This document shows, piece by piece, positions 6,799 through 8,366 of a DNA stretch of 8,366 nucleotides; position 1 is the first letter of the stretch, and each line of letters begins with the position of its first letter. Source of the DNA: Myxococcales bacterium (GTDB lineage Bacteria; Myxococcota_A; UBA9160; SMWR01); NCBI GenBank assembly GCA_022572485.1, contig JACZVU010000114.1, forward strand, positions 1 through 8,366. The letters run 5' to 3'. The notes below the pieces were generated by a model. It was given only the letters and a program-made list of their open reading frames with translations. It was not told where the DNA came from and did not search any database. A program made the translations under genes and the position numbers.

Positions 6799-8366
6799 AT
6801 GGCGAGAGCGAGAACAGATCGCGCGGTGGATTATCGCCAATTCCCGATACTCTACGTCGATGACGAGCCCGAAAACCTCCGCATCTTTGAACTGACATTC
6901 CAAAGTGAGTTCGAAATTCTAACCGCGGCGGACGCGTCCGCGGGGCTCGAGGTGCTGAACCAGCGGCCCGTCGCGTTGGTGCTCTCCGATCATCGCATGC
7001 CGGGCATGACGGGCGTCGAATTCCTGTCCGCGGCCCATCAGCTCGATGAGTCGACGATCCGGATCCTCGTGACCGCGTACGGCGATGTGGCAACCCTCGA
7101 GAGTGCCATCAACAGCGGATCGATCTATCGGTTCGTCCCCAAGCCATGGACTCCCGAAGACATGCGAATCACGCTGCGCAACGGGATCGAACGGTTCGCG
7201 CTTGCGAGGGAGCGCACGGAACTTCTCCGCGAATTGACACTGCTCAATCGGATCTCGAAGTCGATGAATCAACAGCTCGCCATCGACCCGCTTCTCGATC
7301 TCTTGCTCGAAGCGGTGATCGAGGATCTCGGATACGACGCGGCGGGTCTTCTCTTCTTCGGAAAGAAAGACGATGTCCTGTCCTGGGGAAGGCTCGCGCC
7401 GCAGGGCAGCCCCGCCAATGAGTCGCTGGCATCTCTCGTGATCGATCCCGGTCGCGCTCCAAAGTTCGTCAAGGCGCTCTGTGCCGGCGAGTCGCAGACG
7501 CTTTTGATGGATGAGGCGCTCGCGTTGGAGGCGCCGATCCGAGACTGGGTCATGGAAGTTGCGGCCGAACAGATCTTCGTTGCGCCCTTGATCGGAAAGG
7601 ATGGCACGATTGGGGCGTTGGCGGTCGACAACCGGCGCGGCGGCGCGAGTTTTTCCTCCGATGACCGGGCCCTGTTGGAGGGATTGGCGGATCACGCGGT
7701 GGTGGCGATCGAGAATGCTCGGATGGTCGAAGACCTGCGCCGGACACGCGAGCAAATCGTGCGCGCCGATCGGCTCGGAACGCTGGGAACGCTGGCCGCC
7801 GGCCTCGCCCACGAGATCAACAATCCATTGGTCTCGATCCACACTTTCATGAGCATGGCGCCGAGCAAGCGGTCGGAGGCCGACAGCGAGTTCTGGGGCA
7901 GCTATCACGAACTCGCCTGCCAGGAAGTCGATCGAATTCGGCGGCTGGTCGACACGATGCGGCGGCTCGGTCGAGGCAGCAGTTCCGCCAGCGGCAACGG
8001 CGACCCCAGAGTGGCGGTGAGCTGCGGCGATCTCCTCCATGAAGTCGTGCGGCTACTCGATCGCGAGGCCAGCAAGGCAGAGGTCAGACTCAACGTCGAT
8101 GAGGCTCCCGACCTCCCCAAGATCGTCGCGATCCGTGATCACATCCAGCAGGTCTTCATGAACATTCTCCTCAACGCCATCCACGCTTCACCGAAGGGCG
8201 GAGAGGTGCGCGCGCGAGTCTTCCCGGACGGTGCCAGCGATGCCGTGTGCTTCGAAGTGGCCGATGACGGATGTGGAATTTCCGACGTAGATCTCGAGCG
8301 CATCTTCGATCCCTTCTTCACCACCAAGGGACCCGACCAGGGAACCGGATTGGGGCTGATGATCTG
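6799..8366 (+). CDS. Receiver-GAF-histidine kinase (3' partial)
   Basis: The frame is open from ATG 6799 to the right edge, giving 522 codons with no stop, so the end is missing. Residues about 16-130 are a receiver: acid pair 21-22, phospho-Asp64 in LSDHRMPGMTG, Thr92, Lys115 in VPKPW. A short helical linker (130-155) leads to a GAF-type sensor domain (about 150-308: YDAAGLLFF, then APLIGKDGTIGALAVDN, then a DRALLEGLADHAVVAIENA helix). Next comes an NtrB-like kinase core: His338 in GLAHEINNP, N-box Asn459 in NILLNA, G1 DDGCGI from 489, F-box FDPFFTTK at 503-510 and G2 GTGLGL at 515-520, right at the edge. There is no signal peptide or membrane segment, so it is a cytoplasmic kinase gated by phosphorylation of its own receiver and by an unknown GAF ligand. 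No other ATG, GTG or TTG occurs in frame between the exporter stop and 6799, and a purine-rich GGGACGGAA precedes the ATG. The 143-bp gap from the exporter shows no clear terminator. Confidence 0.88.
   Translation, partial: MARARTDRAVDYRQFPILYVDDEPENLRIFELTFQSEFEILTAADASAGLEVLNQRPVALVLSDHRMPGMTGVEFLSAAHQLDESTIRILVTAYGDVATLESAINSGSIYRFVPKPWTPEDMRITLRNGIERFALARERTELLRELTLLNRISKSMNQQLAIDPLLDLLLEAVIEDLGYDAAGLLFFGKKDDVLSWGRLAPQGSPANESLASLVIDPGRAPKFVKALCAGESQTLLMDEALALEAPIRDWVMEVAAEQIFVAPLIGKDGTIGALAVDNRRGGASFSSDDRALLEGLADHAVVAIENARMVEDLRRTREQIVRADRLGTLGTLAAGLAHEINNPLVSIHTFMSMAPSKRSEADSEFWGSYHELACQEVDRIRRLVDTMRRLGRGSSSASGNGDPRVAVSCGDLLHEVVRLLDREASKAEVRLNVDEAPDLPKIVAIRDHIQQVFMNILLNAIHASPKGGEVRARVFPDGASDAVCFEVADDGCGISDVDLERIFDPFFTTKGPDQGTGLGLMI

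Noticed and set aside
6919..8040. Long open minus-strand frame (373 codons) opposite the receiver-GAF-kinase
   Set aside because: The + strand encodes clear receiver, GAF and kinase motifs throughout. The antisense frame is rich in Arg, His and Gln, shows no recognisable domain, and is the usual shadow of GC-rich coding sequence.

Overview
The window carries four protein-coding genes, all on the + strand, with short gaps of 143 bp or less, so it is probably one polycistronic stretch or a row of related units. The large multidomain histidine kinases, the MMPL/RND lipid-type exporter and the GC-rich codon use (frequent GATCG words, C/G-ending codons) suggest an uncultured Gram-negative bacterium of the myxobacterial/'deltaproteobacterial' sort. 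That assignment is inference; there is no rRNA or other phylogenetic marker here.

Layout. (1) 2-1390: the 3' part of a gene whose product joins a LuxD-like alpha/beta-hydrolase (acyl-transferase/thioesterase) domain to a class I SAM-dependent methyltransferase; its 5' end lies outside the window. (2) 1499-4273: a membrane hybrid sensor kinase with six predicted membrane helices followed by HisKA, HATPase, receiver, coiled coil, second HisKA and second HATPase, i.e. two complete kinase cores flanking a receiver. (3) 4274-4384: a leader with two small hairpins, one resembling a tRNA T-arm. (4) 4385-6655: a 12-helix MMPL/RND-superfamily exporter. (5) 6799-8366: a soluble receiver-GAF-histidine kinase, cut by the right edge of the window within its ATPase domain.

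A compositional break runs through the window. The methyltransferase gene and the membrane part of the first kinase (about 1-2050) are AT-rich (hand-counted 60-base lines of 38-42% GC), whereas everything after the first HisKA box is about 63-72% GC in the lines counted. The break falls inside one gene, between its sensor and its catalytic core, which suggests a domain-swap junction or the edge of an acquired island.

How the genes may work together (inference): an acyl/methyl-modifying enzyme at the edge of a biosynthetic region, a membrane sensor kinase, an exporter for a hydrophobic molecule, and a second kinase whose receiver could accept phosphate from the first. No DNA-binding response regulator is visible in the window. 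I see no RNA gene, insertion sequence, CRISPR array or convincing terminator. No stretch longer than 300 bases lacks a gene.
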